Assembly: GCF_002744755.1 (NCBI RefSeq)
Contig: NZ_KZ319292.1
Coordinates: forward strand, 124,001 to 188,000
Direction of reading: 5' to 3'
DNA: 64,000 nt
DNA from: Leeuwenhoekiella nanhaiensis
GTDB taxonomy: Bacteria > Bacteroidota > Bacteroidia > Flavobacteriales > Flavobacteriaceae
Shown: piece by piece, positions 15,125 through 22,826 of the stretch
Position numbering within the stretch: position 1 is the first letter of the stretch
Layout of the letters: each line of letters starts with the position of its first letter
Program-made: the position numbers and the translations under genes
Notes under the pieces: generated by a model
The model's database searches: none
What the model was told of the DNA's origin: nothing
What the model saw: the letters and a program-made list of their open reading frames with translations, nothing else

Positions 15125-16948
15125 CTATTCAAAAGACTGCATCTCAACCAGTTTTTTATAGGTTCCGTTAGCCGCAAGGAGTTCCTGATGTTTGCCTTGT
15201 TCTACAATCTTACCGCGTTGCATCACAATGATCAGATCTGCATTTTGAATGGTTGAAAGACGGTGCGCGATTACGATCGAAGTACGGTTCATCATCATAT
15301 TCTCTAAAGCTTTTTGGACCAAACGTTCACTTTCGGTATCTAAAGCTGAGGTAGCCTCATCAAGTATCATTATTGGCGGATTCTTAAGTACCGCACGAGC
15401 GATAGAAAGGCGTTGTTTTTGACCGCCACTCAGTTTGTTTCCGCTGTCTCCTATGTTGGTGTCCAGCTTACGCGGAAGCTCGCTAACAAATTCCCAGGCA
15501 TTGGCAATTTTTAGGGCATCGATTACTTCTTCATCGGTTGCGTTGGGTTTTCCCAACAGGATGTTATTGCGTACGGTATCATTAAACAAAATAGAATCCT
15601 GAGTAACCAATCCCATTTGCGCACGTACCGATTTTTTGGTTAAATCCTTCAGGTCTATACCGTCTAATTTGATCGCGCCAGAATCTACATCATAAAAGCG
15701 CGTAACGAGATTGGCAATGGTGCTCTTGCCGCTTCCGCTTTGTCCCACCAAAGCAACGGTTTGTCCTTTTTTGACATTTGCTGAAAAATCTTCCAGAACT
15801 TTTTCATCTTCATAACTAAATGAAATATGCTCAATGCTCAAAGCTTCTTTAAACTCAGCAACTTCAATTGCATCCGGTTTATCTTTAATTGTCGTTTCGG
15901 TATTTAAAATCGAAAGAATGCGTTCTGCAGCAGCATTACCACGCTTTACGTTGTAGGAGGCTTTACTTATTTGTTTTGCGGGAGTTAAAATTTGATACGA
16001 AAGTCCCAGAAATGCGATGAACTGTGCTGCTTCAAGAGACCCTTCAACCAAAACCATTTGGCCACCAAACCATAAAATCACAACTATCACGAAAATACCC
16101 AAGAACTCACTGGCCGGAGAAGCCAGGTTTTGCCGGTTGATGAGTTTGTTGAGAATTGTATTGAGTCGGGTAGTACTGGCTCTGAATTTAGCTCTGAATT
16201 GCTCTTCGCCATTAAAACCTTTGATGATTTTAAGGCTGGAAAGGGTTTCTTCAACAATCGAAAGAAAAGCTCCGTTTTCTTCCTGCGCCTGGTGAGATTG
16301 TTTTTTTAGTGATTTCCCAATTCGGGAAATGATCATTCCGGATATAGGAAGAAAAACAAAAACAAAAATCGTGAGCTTAACGCTAATGATTAACATTGCT
16401 CCGATTGTAAAAATAATTGTCAACGGTTCTCTCACTACCATTTCAAGAATGGAAAGAAAAGAACGCTCCACTTCGTTTACATCTGCTGTTATGCGAGATA
16501 TGGTATCTCCTTTTCGTTTTTCTGAAAAATAGGCAACCGGAAGCTCAATCAGTTTATCGTAGATGGCATCTCGTACGTCTCGCATCACGCCATTCCTCAA
16601 AAAGGTAATGAAGAAAGTGGCCAGGTAACCAAAAACATTTTTTAGAAAAAACAGGATTATTACAATCCCACAAATAAATACCAGAGCTGAAAGTTCATCT
16701 TCTGCAACTCTGGAGCTTACCTGAAAATAAAAATAATTTGTTGCATAATCTGTAAAGTTTGTCCAGCCTTCCCAAACCGGCAGTTCGGTAACTCGTTTGC
16801 TTTTATCAAACAGGATTTCGATAACCGGAATAAGAGCCAAAAAAGACAGGGTGCTGAAAAGTGCATACAAAATGTTACAAATAATGTTGTACACCGCATA
16901 CTGCTTGTAGGGCCTTGCAAATTGTATGATTTGTTTGAAGTAATTCAT
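15125..16948 (-). CDS. ABC transporter, fused permease and ATPase (MsbA-like exporter)
   Basis: A 607-residue half-transporter. The N-terminal about 340 residues form a six-helix exporter membrane domain; the C-terminal part is an ABC ATPase. Walker A is GQSGSGKST, the Q-loop region is MGLVTQDSILFND, the signature LSGGQKQRLSIARA, Walker B IMILDEATSALD, and the switch His is in VIAHRLSTI. The likely role is lipid or lipid-linked export across the inner membrane as a homodimer (MsbA type), but the substrate is not readable. It is monocistronic, with a palindrome between it and the next upstream gene. Confidence 0.9.
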   Translation of the reverse strand: MNYFKQIIQFARPYKQYAVYNIICNILYALFSTLSFLALIPVIEILFDKSKRVTELPVWEGWTNFTDYATNYFYFQVSSRVAEDELSALVFICGIVIILFFLKNVFGYLATFFITFLRNGVMRDVRDAIYDKLIELPVAYFSEKRKGDTISRITADVNEVERSFLSILEMVVREPLTIIFTIGAMLIISVKLTIFVFVFLPISGMIISRIGKSLKKQSHQAQEENGAFLSIVEETLSSLKIIKGFNGEEQFRAKFRASTTRLNTILNKLINRQNLASPASEFLGIFVIVVILWFGGQMVLVEGSLEAAQFIAFLGLSYQILTPAKQISKASYNVKRGNAAAERILSILNTETTIKDKPDAIEVAEFKEALSIEHISFSYEDEKVLEDFSANVKKGQTVALVGQSGSGKSTIANLVTRFYDVDSGAIKLDGIDLKDLTKKSVRAQMGLVTQDSILFNDTVRNNILLGKPNATDEEVIDALKIANAWEFVSELPRKLDTNIGDSGNKLSGGQKQRLSIARAVLKNPPIMILDEATSALDTESERLVQKALENMMMNRTSIVIAHRLSTIQNADLIIVMQRGKIVEQGKHQELLAANGTYKKLVEMQSFE

Positions 16949-16973
16949 AAGAACCGTAGTCGGTTTATATACG

Positions 16974-16997
16974 TATCCCCGACAAAAATCGGGGATA
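16974..16997. terminator. Hairpin between phosphohexomutase and ABC exporter
   Basis: Perfect 9-bp inverted repeat TATCCCCGA / TCGGGGATA with a 6-base loop. It follows the stop of the minus-strand mutase gene but has no T tract, so it may be an attenuating or mRNA-stabilising hairpin rather than a standard terminator. Confidence 0.5.
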
Positions 16998-17024
16998 GAT
17001 ATTGATTTTTAGCACGGATTCGTT

Positions 17025-18743
17025 TTAAAGACCCAGGTCCTTTTGTATTCCGGCTATTTTTTTATCGAGTTTTTGCGCTACCTGTGGCAGACTTTCTAAA
17101 TCTTTTGCAGGCTCGTGCACACTGATGTAAAATTTAATTTTTGGCTCGGTACCGCTAGGTCTTGCGGCTATTCGAGATCCCTGATCAGTATGATAAATGA
17201 GCACGTTAGATTTGGGAATATCGATAGGTGTGGACTCTCCGGTTGAAATTTTTAGCGATTTTGAAGATGCGTAATCATCAATTTGCACTACACGCTCTCC
17301 GTTTACCGTGTTCAATGGATTTTCACGAAGGTCAATCATAATTTGCTTGATTTCTTCGGCGCCAGAAATTCCTTTTTTAACCAAAGAGGTCAGGTCTTCT
17401 TTATAATACCCGTGTTTCACATATAAATCCTGTAGCTTTTTGTAGAAGGAAGAACCCTCACTTTTTGCCTGTGTTACAATCTCACAAGCCAGCAGGGTAG
17501 CGGTTACCGCATCTTTATCGCGTACAAAGTCACCTACCATATAACCAAAGCTTTCTTCCCCACCACCTATAAAATGCTGTTTCGGATGATCTTTAATCAT
17601 TTTGGCAATCCATTTAAAACCGGTAAGGCCCAGTTTGCATTCCAGATCATACGATTTGGCAAGAACCTCCATCATAGGGGTAGAAACGATGGTCGAACCA
17701 ATGAATTCGTTACCCTTTGGTGTGTTTTGGTCAAAATAGCGACTTAATAAGAAATCGGTCATCACAACCATAGTCTGGTTTCCATTAAGCAAAACCAGTT
17801 TACCTGAATCATCACGTACCGCGATGCCCAGACGATCGCAATCCGGGTCGGTACCAATTACGATATCAGCATTTTTTTCTTCGGCAAGATCAAGAGCCAT
17901 TTTGAGAGCTTCCGGTTCTTCCGGGTTGGGTGATTTTACAGTTGGGAAGTTTCCGTCGGGTTTACGCTGCTCTTCAACAACGTGAACATTTTTATATCCG
18001 GCCTGCTTCAGTACATCAGGAATAATCGTTACCGAAGTACCGTGAAGTGGAGTAAAAGCGATGGTTACATCATCGCGGTGGCTATCTAGTTCCGAAAAGC
18101 TTCCGTTAGCCAAAGAAGCTTCGATAAATGCCTGATCTACATCTTTATCAATATAGGTGATGTGTTCTTTTTTCGCAGAAAAATTTACAGCATCATAGTC
18201 TAGCGACTCAATTACCGAAACAATCTCAGAATCCTGCGGCGGTACAAGCTGACCACCATCCTGCCAGTACACTTTGTATCCGTTATATTCCGGTGGATTA
18301 TGACTGGCTGTTAATACAATACCGCAATGACAATCTAAATGTTTTACCGCAAAACTGAGTTCTGGAGTAGGACGCAGGTCACTAAATAAAAATACTTTGA
18401 TATCATTTGCTGAAAACACGTCTGCAACTACCTGAGCCAATTCCTTACTGTTGTTTCTGCAATCGTAAGCAATTGCAACTTTAATGGTTTCTCCCGCGAA
18501 GGATTTCTTTAAATAATCAGAAAGGCCCTGCGTGTTTTTACCCAGAGTGTATTTGTTAATACGATTGGTGCCAACACCCATTATACCGCGCATTCCACCG
18601 GTTCCAAACTCGAGGTTTTTATAAAAACTTTCATTGAGTTCTTCAGGGTTTTCATTCATCATTTTTTTGACGGCCTCTTTTGTGGCGTTGTCAAAAGTAG
18701 GGGATAACCAGGCTTCGGCTTTTTCTCGTATTTCGGCGTTCAT
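17025..18743 (-). CDS. Phosphoglucomutase / phosphomannomutase family enzyme
   Basis: Interconverts hexose 1- and 6-phosphates. With the start at 18743 (MNAEIREKAEAWL) it is 572 residues. The reading frame is open 22 codons further upstream, but a -7 element at 18768-18775 lies inside that extension, so the internal ATG is preferred. Motifs: GTGGMRGIMG near the N-terminus, phosphoserine loop LTASHNPPEYNGYKVY, metal-binding GTDPDCDRLG, sugar-binding GGGEESFGY, and phosphate-binding RPSGTEPKIKFY. It resembles the long PgcA/PGM2-type enzymes, so glucose, mannose or pentose phosphates are possible substrates. Confidence 0.92.
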   Translation of the reverse strand: MNAEIREKAEAWLSPTFDNATKEAVKKMMNENPEELNESFYKNLEFGTGGMRGIMGVGTNRINKYTLGKNTQGLSDYLKKSFAGETIKVAIAYDCRNNSKELAQVVADVFSANDIKVFLFSDLRPTPELSFAVKHLDCHCGIVLTASHNPPEYNGYKVYWQDGGQLVPPQDSEIVSVIESLDYDAVNFSAKKEHITYIDKDVDQAFIEASLANGSFSELDSHRDDVTIAFTPLHGTSVTIIPDVLKQAGYKNVHVVEEQRKPDGNFPTVKSPNPEEPEALKMALDLAEEKNADIVIGTDPDCDRLGIAVRDDSGKLVLLNGNQTMVVMTDFLLSRYFDQNTPKGNEFIGSTIVSTPMMEVLAKSYDLECKLGLTGFKWIAKMIKDHPKQHFIGGGEESFGYMVGDFVRDKDAVTATLLACEIVTQAKSEGSSFYKKLQDLYVKHGYYKEDLTSLVKKGISGAEEIKQIMIDLRENPLNTVNGERVVQIDDYASSKSLKISTGESTPIDIPKSNVLIYHTDQGSRIAARPSGTEPKIKFYISVHEPAKDLESLPQVAQKLDKKIAGIQKDLGL

Positions 18744-18767
18744 AATTTTATATTCTATTTTGAAGGT

Positions 18768-18775
18768 CAAAAATA
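18768..18775 (-). promoter_or_regulatory. -7 element TATTTTTG of the phosphohexomutase gene
   Basis: Exact TAnnTTTG on the minus strand, 24 bases before the ATG at 18743. It decides against the longer upstream start at 18809. Confidence 0.5.
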
Positions 18776-18891
18776 GGCATTTCGATTTAAGTAAACTATT
18801 TCGGGACAATCCCTTGAACGAATAAATAGCTTGGTGTTTTTAAATGGGACACTATTCAAATCGTTTTATTTCAAGTGTGGGCTAAATAAGA

Positions 18892-19839
18892 TTAAAAGCC
18901 CTTTTTGTCTCTAATTAAGTAGCGCGGGCTGTTGTTTTGTGAACGTTGAATGAGTTCACCTATAAAGCCTGCGATAAACAGTTGTACCCCAATAATCATA
19001 CTGGTGATCGACAGGTAAAACTGGGGACGCTGGGTTAACAGGCGTGCTGTGGGGTTTATAAATAGTTTATCAATACCCAGGTATGCGGCAAATGAGCCGC
19101 CCAGAATAAACATAATGACTCCCAATGTTCCAAAAAGGTGCATGGGTCTTTTGGCAAAATGAGTTATAAACCAGATGCTTATGAGGTCGAGAAAGCCTTT
19201 TATAAAACGATCGGCGCCAAATTTGGTTTCCCCGTATTTCCGAGCCTGATGCTGTACCGGCTTTTCGGTTATGTTGTAAAAACCGGCATTTTTAGCCAGT
19301 AGCGGAATGTAGCGGTGCATATCGCCATATACATCAATGGTTTTTATGACTTCATTTTTATAAGCTTTGAGGCCGCAATTGAAATCGTGCAGTTTGAGTC
19401 CACTGGTTTTGCGGGCAGCCGCATTAAATAGTTTAGACGGCAAATTTTTAGAAATCACCGAATCATAACGTTTCTTTTTCCAGCCTGAAACCAGATCAAA
19501 ATCTTCTTCGGTAATCAGGCGGTATAATTCAGGAATTTCATCGGGACTATCCTGTAAATCGGCATCCATAGTAATTACAACTTCGCCTTCAGCAGCCAAA
19601 AAACCAGCATTTAATGCTTGGCTTTTACCAAAATTTCGGTTGAAACGAATGCCTTTTACCCGCTTGTCGCTATCTGCTAATTGCGCTATCGCATCCCACG
19701 AACCGTCAGTACTCCCGTCATCTATAAACAACAGCTCGTACGAGAGCTCCTCTTTGACGAGTACGCTGGTCAGCCAGTTGTAAAGCTCCTGTAGAGACTC
19801 CTGTTCGTTGAGAAGGGGTATAACTACCGATAGCTGCAT
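18892..19839 (-). CDS. Family 2 glycosyltransferase, membrane anchored (DPM1/ArnC-like)
   Basis: A 315-residue enzyme that probably transfers sugar from a nucleotide donor to a polyprenyl phosphate. The GT-A domain begins MQLSVVIPLLNEQESL, with LLFIDDGSTDGSW and the metal-binding TMDADLQDSPDE. The C-terminus has two transmembrane helices (about 235-260 and 275-300), as in polyprenyl-phosphate glycosyltransferases. It follows the DUF4199-type gene after 6 bases, so the two form an operon. Sugar and acceptor cannot be told. Confidence 0.87.
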   Translation of the reverse strand: MQLSVVIPLLNEQESLQELYNWLTSVLVKEELSYELLFIDDGSTDGSWDAIAQLADSDKRVKGIRFNRNFGKSQALNAGFLAAEGEVVITMDADLQDSPDEIPELYRLITEEDFDLVSGWKKKRYDSVISKNLPSKLFNAAARKTSGLKLHDFNCGLKAYKNEVIKTIDVYGDMHRYIPLLAKNAGFYNITEKPVQHQARKYGETKFGADRFIKGFLDLISIWFITHFAKRPMHLFGTLGVIMFILGGSFAAYLGIDKLFINPTARLLTQRPQFYLSITSMIIGVQLFIAGFIGELIQRSQNNSPRYLIRDKKGF

Positions 19840-19845
19840 AGATTC

Positions 19846-20376
19846 TTAATATTGGTGCGGGTTTGATTTCTTCAGGATAAGACCGCTTATCAATGAAATG
19901 ATAAACCCAAAGAAAATACCACCTATGATTTGAATAGAAGACTGAACCCAGGGACGGGCAAATTTACCGGCAAGTTCCAACGCCTGATTCATTTGGGCTT
20001 CAGTCATATTGGGCTGAGACTCAATCATCGCTTCGCGTTGTTTTTCAATAATTAGGTTGATAAAGTCGGGTTCTATGACGGTCAGAAAAATATAATTATA
20101 GACAGCACCCAGAATTCCTCCTATCAGCGCAATACCTAATCCTACTTTTAAGGCATCTTTAAGTTCCATAAAACCACCGTTTGCCTTCTTAAATACCTGT
20201 TGCCCGTAGACAATAACGCCAAGCATAATTAAAAAGCCTACGAGGGCAGTGATCCAGTTTTGATCGAGCAACGAGTTTGTTACATAAAGTACCACAGCTA
20301 GAGCTATGGAGAGAAACCCAAGCAGGGCTCCGTAGGTAAGGGCGATTTGCCCGGTTGATGGTTTTTGTGCTTCCAT
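19846..20376 (-). CDS. DUF4199-type four-helix membrane protein
   Basis: A 176-residue integral membrane protein with four hydrophobic segments (about residues 12-30, 38-56, 75-100 and 145-168) and a short polar stretch EKQREAMIESQPNMTEAQ between helices 3 and 4. This arrangement matches the DUF4199 family, common in Bacteroidota and often found just upstream of a GT2 gene as here (6-base gap). No biochemical function is known; a partner role for the glycosyltransferase is inferred from coupling. Confidence 0.75.
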   Translation of the reverse strand: MEAQKPSTGQIALTYGALLGFLSIALAVVLYVTNSLLDQNWITALVGFLIMLGVIVYGQQVFKKANGGFMELKDALKVGLGIALIGGILGAVYNYIFLTVIEPDFINLIIEKQREAMIESQPNMTEAQMNQALELAGKFARPWVQSSIQIIGGIFFGFIISLISGLILKKSNPHQY

Positions 20377-20519
20377 AATTTAATGAATTGCGGTGTAAAA
20401 GTACATATTAGCACGAGATACACCTAGTTTTTAATGAGGCATAAGTATTGCGAAATCTAAAATTGTTACATTTGAAGGGTGAAGAATAATTTGCTGTAAA
20501 ATATTATTTGGATTACTCC

Positions 20520-20549
20520 TTGTTAGATTGTTTTTTATTTCTAAATTTG
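20520..20549 (+). promoter_or_regulatory. Promoter of rpmE2 (TTG-N19-TAAATTTG)
   Basis: Exact -7 element TAAATTTG at 20542-20549 with a -33 TTG at 20520-20522, spacing 19. Predicted start of transcription is near 20554, downstream of the first in-frame ATG (20528), which supports the ATG at 20585. Confidence 0.7.
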
Positions 20550-20584
20550 CACCTCAAAATTCAGCAGATTTTAAAGCATTTAAG

Positions 20585-20836
20585 ATGAAAAAAGATATAC
20601 ATCCACAGAATTACAGAGTAGTAGCTTTTAAAGACATGTCTAACGACGAAGTGTTTTTAACTAAATCTACAGCAAATACAAAAGAAACGATCGAGGTTGA
20701 CGGTGAGGAGTATCCGCTTGTAAAACTGGAAATTTCTAGAGCATCACATCCTTTTTATACCGGTAAATCTAAACTGGTAGATACTGCTGGTCGTATTGAC
20801 AAGTTCAAAAACAAATACAAGAAATTCGCTAAGTAA
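20585..20836 (+). CDS. rpmE2: 50S ribosomal protein L31, type B (zinc-free)
   Basis: An 83-residue large-subunit protein starting [19 protein letters not shown], with [20 protein letters not shown] near the C-terminus. It contains no cysteine, so it lacks the CxxC zinc site of type-A L31. The frame is open 19 codons upstream, but the promoter at 20520-20549 and family alignment place the start at 20585. Monocistronic on the plus strand among minus-strand genes, with a strong terminator. Confidence 0.95.
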   Translation: MKKDIHPQNYRVVAFKDMSNDEVFLTKSTANTKETIEVDGEEYPLVKLEISRASHPFYTGKSKLVDTAGRIDKFKNKYKKFAK

Positions 20837-20856
20837 GCAGAATTCAATACATACAG

Positions 20857-20887
20857 AAAAAGCCTTTGCATTTGCAAAGGCTTTTTT
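20857..20887. terminator. Bidirectional terminator of rpmE2 and DUF6095-like gene
   Basis: Long stem AAAAAGCCTTTGCA / TGCAAAGGCTTTTTT with A and T tracts at either side, 20 bases after the L31 stop and about 70 bases after the minus-strand stop at 20958. Confidence 0.88.
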
Positions 20888-20957
20888 ATTTGGCAGCACC
20901 TCAGGTGCCTCGTAAATTTTTAGCAAGTCTAAAAGTGATTAGCTTCAGGCTCGTGGT

Positions 20958-21179
20958 TCAATCGTTGAATAAGGCTTTCATGATGCGATTGATTCCCTTA
21001 AAACCAAAATAAATGGCCAACGTTGCAGCCACAATGCCCAAAATCAAAACCGGTACGTAAAGTGGATGCTCCTGATTCTTGAACGCCTGATATAAGATGC
21101 CGGGTCCTAAGAACATAAAGAGTAACGAAGTGGCTAATGTGCGCACTCCACGTGCCAGGGCTTCTTTATTTGTTGCCAT
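20958..21179 (-). CDS. Small two-helix membrane protein (DUF6095-like)
   Basis: A 73-residue protein with two hydrophobic segments (about 12-32 and 41-62) and basic ends. The pattern RGVRTLATSLLFMFLGPGIL followed by YFGFKGINRIMKALF matches the small flavobacterial DUF6095 family as I remember it. Its first codons overlap the end of murQ by 14 bases, so it is translationally coupled to murQ. Function unknown. Confidence 0.72.
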   Translation of the reverse strand: MATNKEALARGVRTLATSLLFMFLGPGILYQAFKNQEHPLYVPVLILGIVAATLAIYFGFKGINRIMKALFND

Positions 21180-21984
21180 GATAAGCTTTTATTGCGGCCC
21201 TTACAGAGCCGTGATTTTTTAATAATTGAGCCGCCTCTTGTGAATCAACAGGTATTTCAGATTGAATCATCCGTATACCGCGATCTACCAGCTTATCATT
21301 ACTAAGCTGCATATCTACCATTTTATTTCCTTTTACCTTACCCAGCTGAATCATCGTAGTGGTAGATATCATATTGAGCACAAGTTTTTGAGCGGTACCG
21401 GCTTTCATACGGCTGCTTCCGGTAACAAATTCAGGTCCTACCACAACTTCTACAGGAAATTTTGAGATCTGAGCAATGGGACTCCTGGCGTTACAGGTAA
21501 TGCTTCCGGTCGGGATGTTGTTTTCGTTGCAGGCCTTTAATGCATGCAACACGTAAGGAGTAGTGCCTGATGCTGCAATACCAATTACTATGTCTTTTTC
21601 TGTTATAGAATGTTCCTGTAGATCTGACCAGCCCTGAGTGGTGCTGTCTTCAGCAAACTCCACGGCTTTACGAATGGCGGTTTCGCCACCGGCAATTAGA
21701 CCTATTATCATTCCGTGTGGCACGCCAAAAGTGGGTGGACATTCTGAAGCATCGACTACCCCAAGTCTTCCGCTGGTACCGGCACCCATATAAAAAAGTC
21801 TTCCGCCTTGCTTTAGCTTACTTATTACTTCCTGAGTTAACCGCTCTATTTGGTGTAATACCTTTTTAACGGCTAGGGGAACAGTTTGGTCTTCGGCATT
21901 GATATTTTGCAGGAGCTCTGAGACAGTCATGTTCTCAAGCCCATTGTAGTTTGAATCTTGTTCTGTAGTCTTTGTGAAACTCAT
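21166..21984 (-). CDS. murQ: N-acetylmuramic acid 6-phosphate etherase
   Basis: Cleaves the D-lactyl ether of MurNAc-6-phosphate, giving GlcNAc-6-phosphate for cell-wall recycling. The 272-residue protein has a SIS (sugar isomerase) fold: YMGAGTSGRLGVVDASECPP near residues 70-90 and GIAASGTTPYVLHAL near 135-150. The conserved tail of the active region reads GSSRMKAGTAQK. Length is slightly shorter than E. coli MurQ (298). It shares an operon with the DUF6095-like gene. No MurNAc-specific PTS component is nearby; Bacteroidota usually pair murQ with other kinases. Confidence 0.93.
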   Translation of the reverse strand: MSFTKTTEQDSNYNGLENMTVSELLQNINAEDQTVPLAVKKVLHQIERLTQEVISKLKQGGRLFYMGAGTSGRLGVVDASECPPTFGVPHGMIIGLIAGGETAIRKAVEFAEDSTTQGWSDLQEHSITEKDIVIGIAASGTTPYVLHALKACNENNIPTGSITCNARSPIAQISKFPVEVVVGPEFVTGSSRMKAGTAQKLVLNMISTTTMIQLGKVKGNKMVDMQLSNDKLVDRGIRMIQSEIPVDSQEAAQLLKNHGSVRAAIKAYHGNK

Positions 21985-22016
21985 GTGCTGAATGTTTTCG
22001 CCTTTGGCAAATATCG

Positions 22017-22826
22017 TTATTCAATCACAATTTGATCGCTGTAGACCTGACCTATTGCGAAATAGCCCAACGGATAATTGTCTTCATTTGTGGCGTTGAT
22101 GACATTACCGCGTATTTCGGAAGGCGGTGCTGTAAACGGGTTCCCCGAAGCCTGCCCCGATTGATTGATTACAATACTCATATAATCAAAAAAGGGTTTG
22201 GTAATGCCTATCAAATCGACCTTTAAGGTATCATTAGGCTTTAAATCTTCATAAAAGTAGGAAAATGAGAATGCCTGATCTTTGTAGAAGGTGTCTTCAC
22301 TGGTTAAAAATTGCCCGTTATCTAAATCAAACAGGTAGTAGTTTGTGATACCCGGTTCATCTGTGTAACTAAAAACTACCTCGGTCTCATCTCCGGCAAA
22401 AAGGCTGCCGTCTCCCTGTACTATATTATCAAAAGGTACTGATGATTGGAAGCGGGCACTGGCCCGGTATGTATCGCCATTATGAAAGATGGTTAGACGC
22501 ATCAGGTCCCGGGTAAATTCAGCACGGGGTAGCGCAACTGAATAATAACCATCGCCCCTGTACTGCATCCGGTAGGTGTTTGACTCACTGTTGAGGTTTA
22601 CAATAGCATCACCCACAACTGGTATATCATCAGCAAAATAATCTGCAGTAAGCGTAAGCCTAAGATAAGCAGTCGCAAATGCAGAGTTTTCATTAGGAAT
22701 ACGCATCAGAGCGTCAACGACGAGGCGTTCCTGTTGCTGCGGCAAGTCGACTTCAATGGTTTCCTGGCAACTTGTAATTAGCTGAATCAAAACCAAAATC
22801 GAAAAGTAAGTTTTAAAAGCTTTCAT
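22017..22826 (-). CDS. DUF4249-type outer-membrane lipoprotein
   Basis: A 269-residue lipoprotein (signal LVLIQLITSCQ, Cys about 20) starting with ETIEVDLPQQQERLVVDAL, typical of DUF4249. The rest is beta-rich with aromatic motifs such as YRMQYRGDGYYSVALP. The gene begins immediately at the stop of the TonB-dependent receptor (start ATG 22824-22826, receptor stop 22827-22829), so the two are coupled. The DUF4249/receptor pairing is common in flavobacteria and suggests a surface ligand-binding partner of the receptor; the ligand is unknown. The C-terminus (SDQIVIE) ends rather early compared with typical members of 350-400 residues. Confidence 0.78.
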   Translation of the reverse strand: MKAFKTYFSILVLIQLITSCQETIEVDLPQQQERLVVDALMRIPNENSAFATAYLRLTLTADYFADDIPVVGDAIVNLNSESNTYRMQYRGDGYYSVALPRAEFTRDLMRLTIFHNGDTYRASARFQSSVPFDNIVQGDGSLFAGDETEVVFSYTDEPGITNYYLFDLDNGQFLTSEDTFYKDQAFSFSYFYEDLKPNDTLKVDLIGITKPFFDYMSIVINQSGQASGNPFTAPPSEIRGNVINATNEDNYPLGYFAIGQVYSDQIVIE

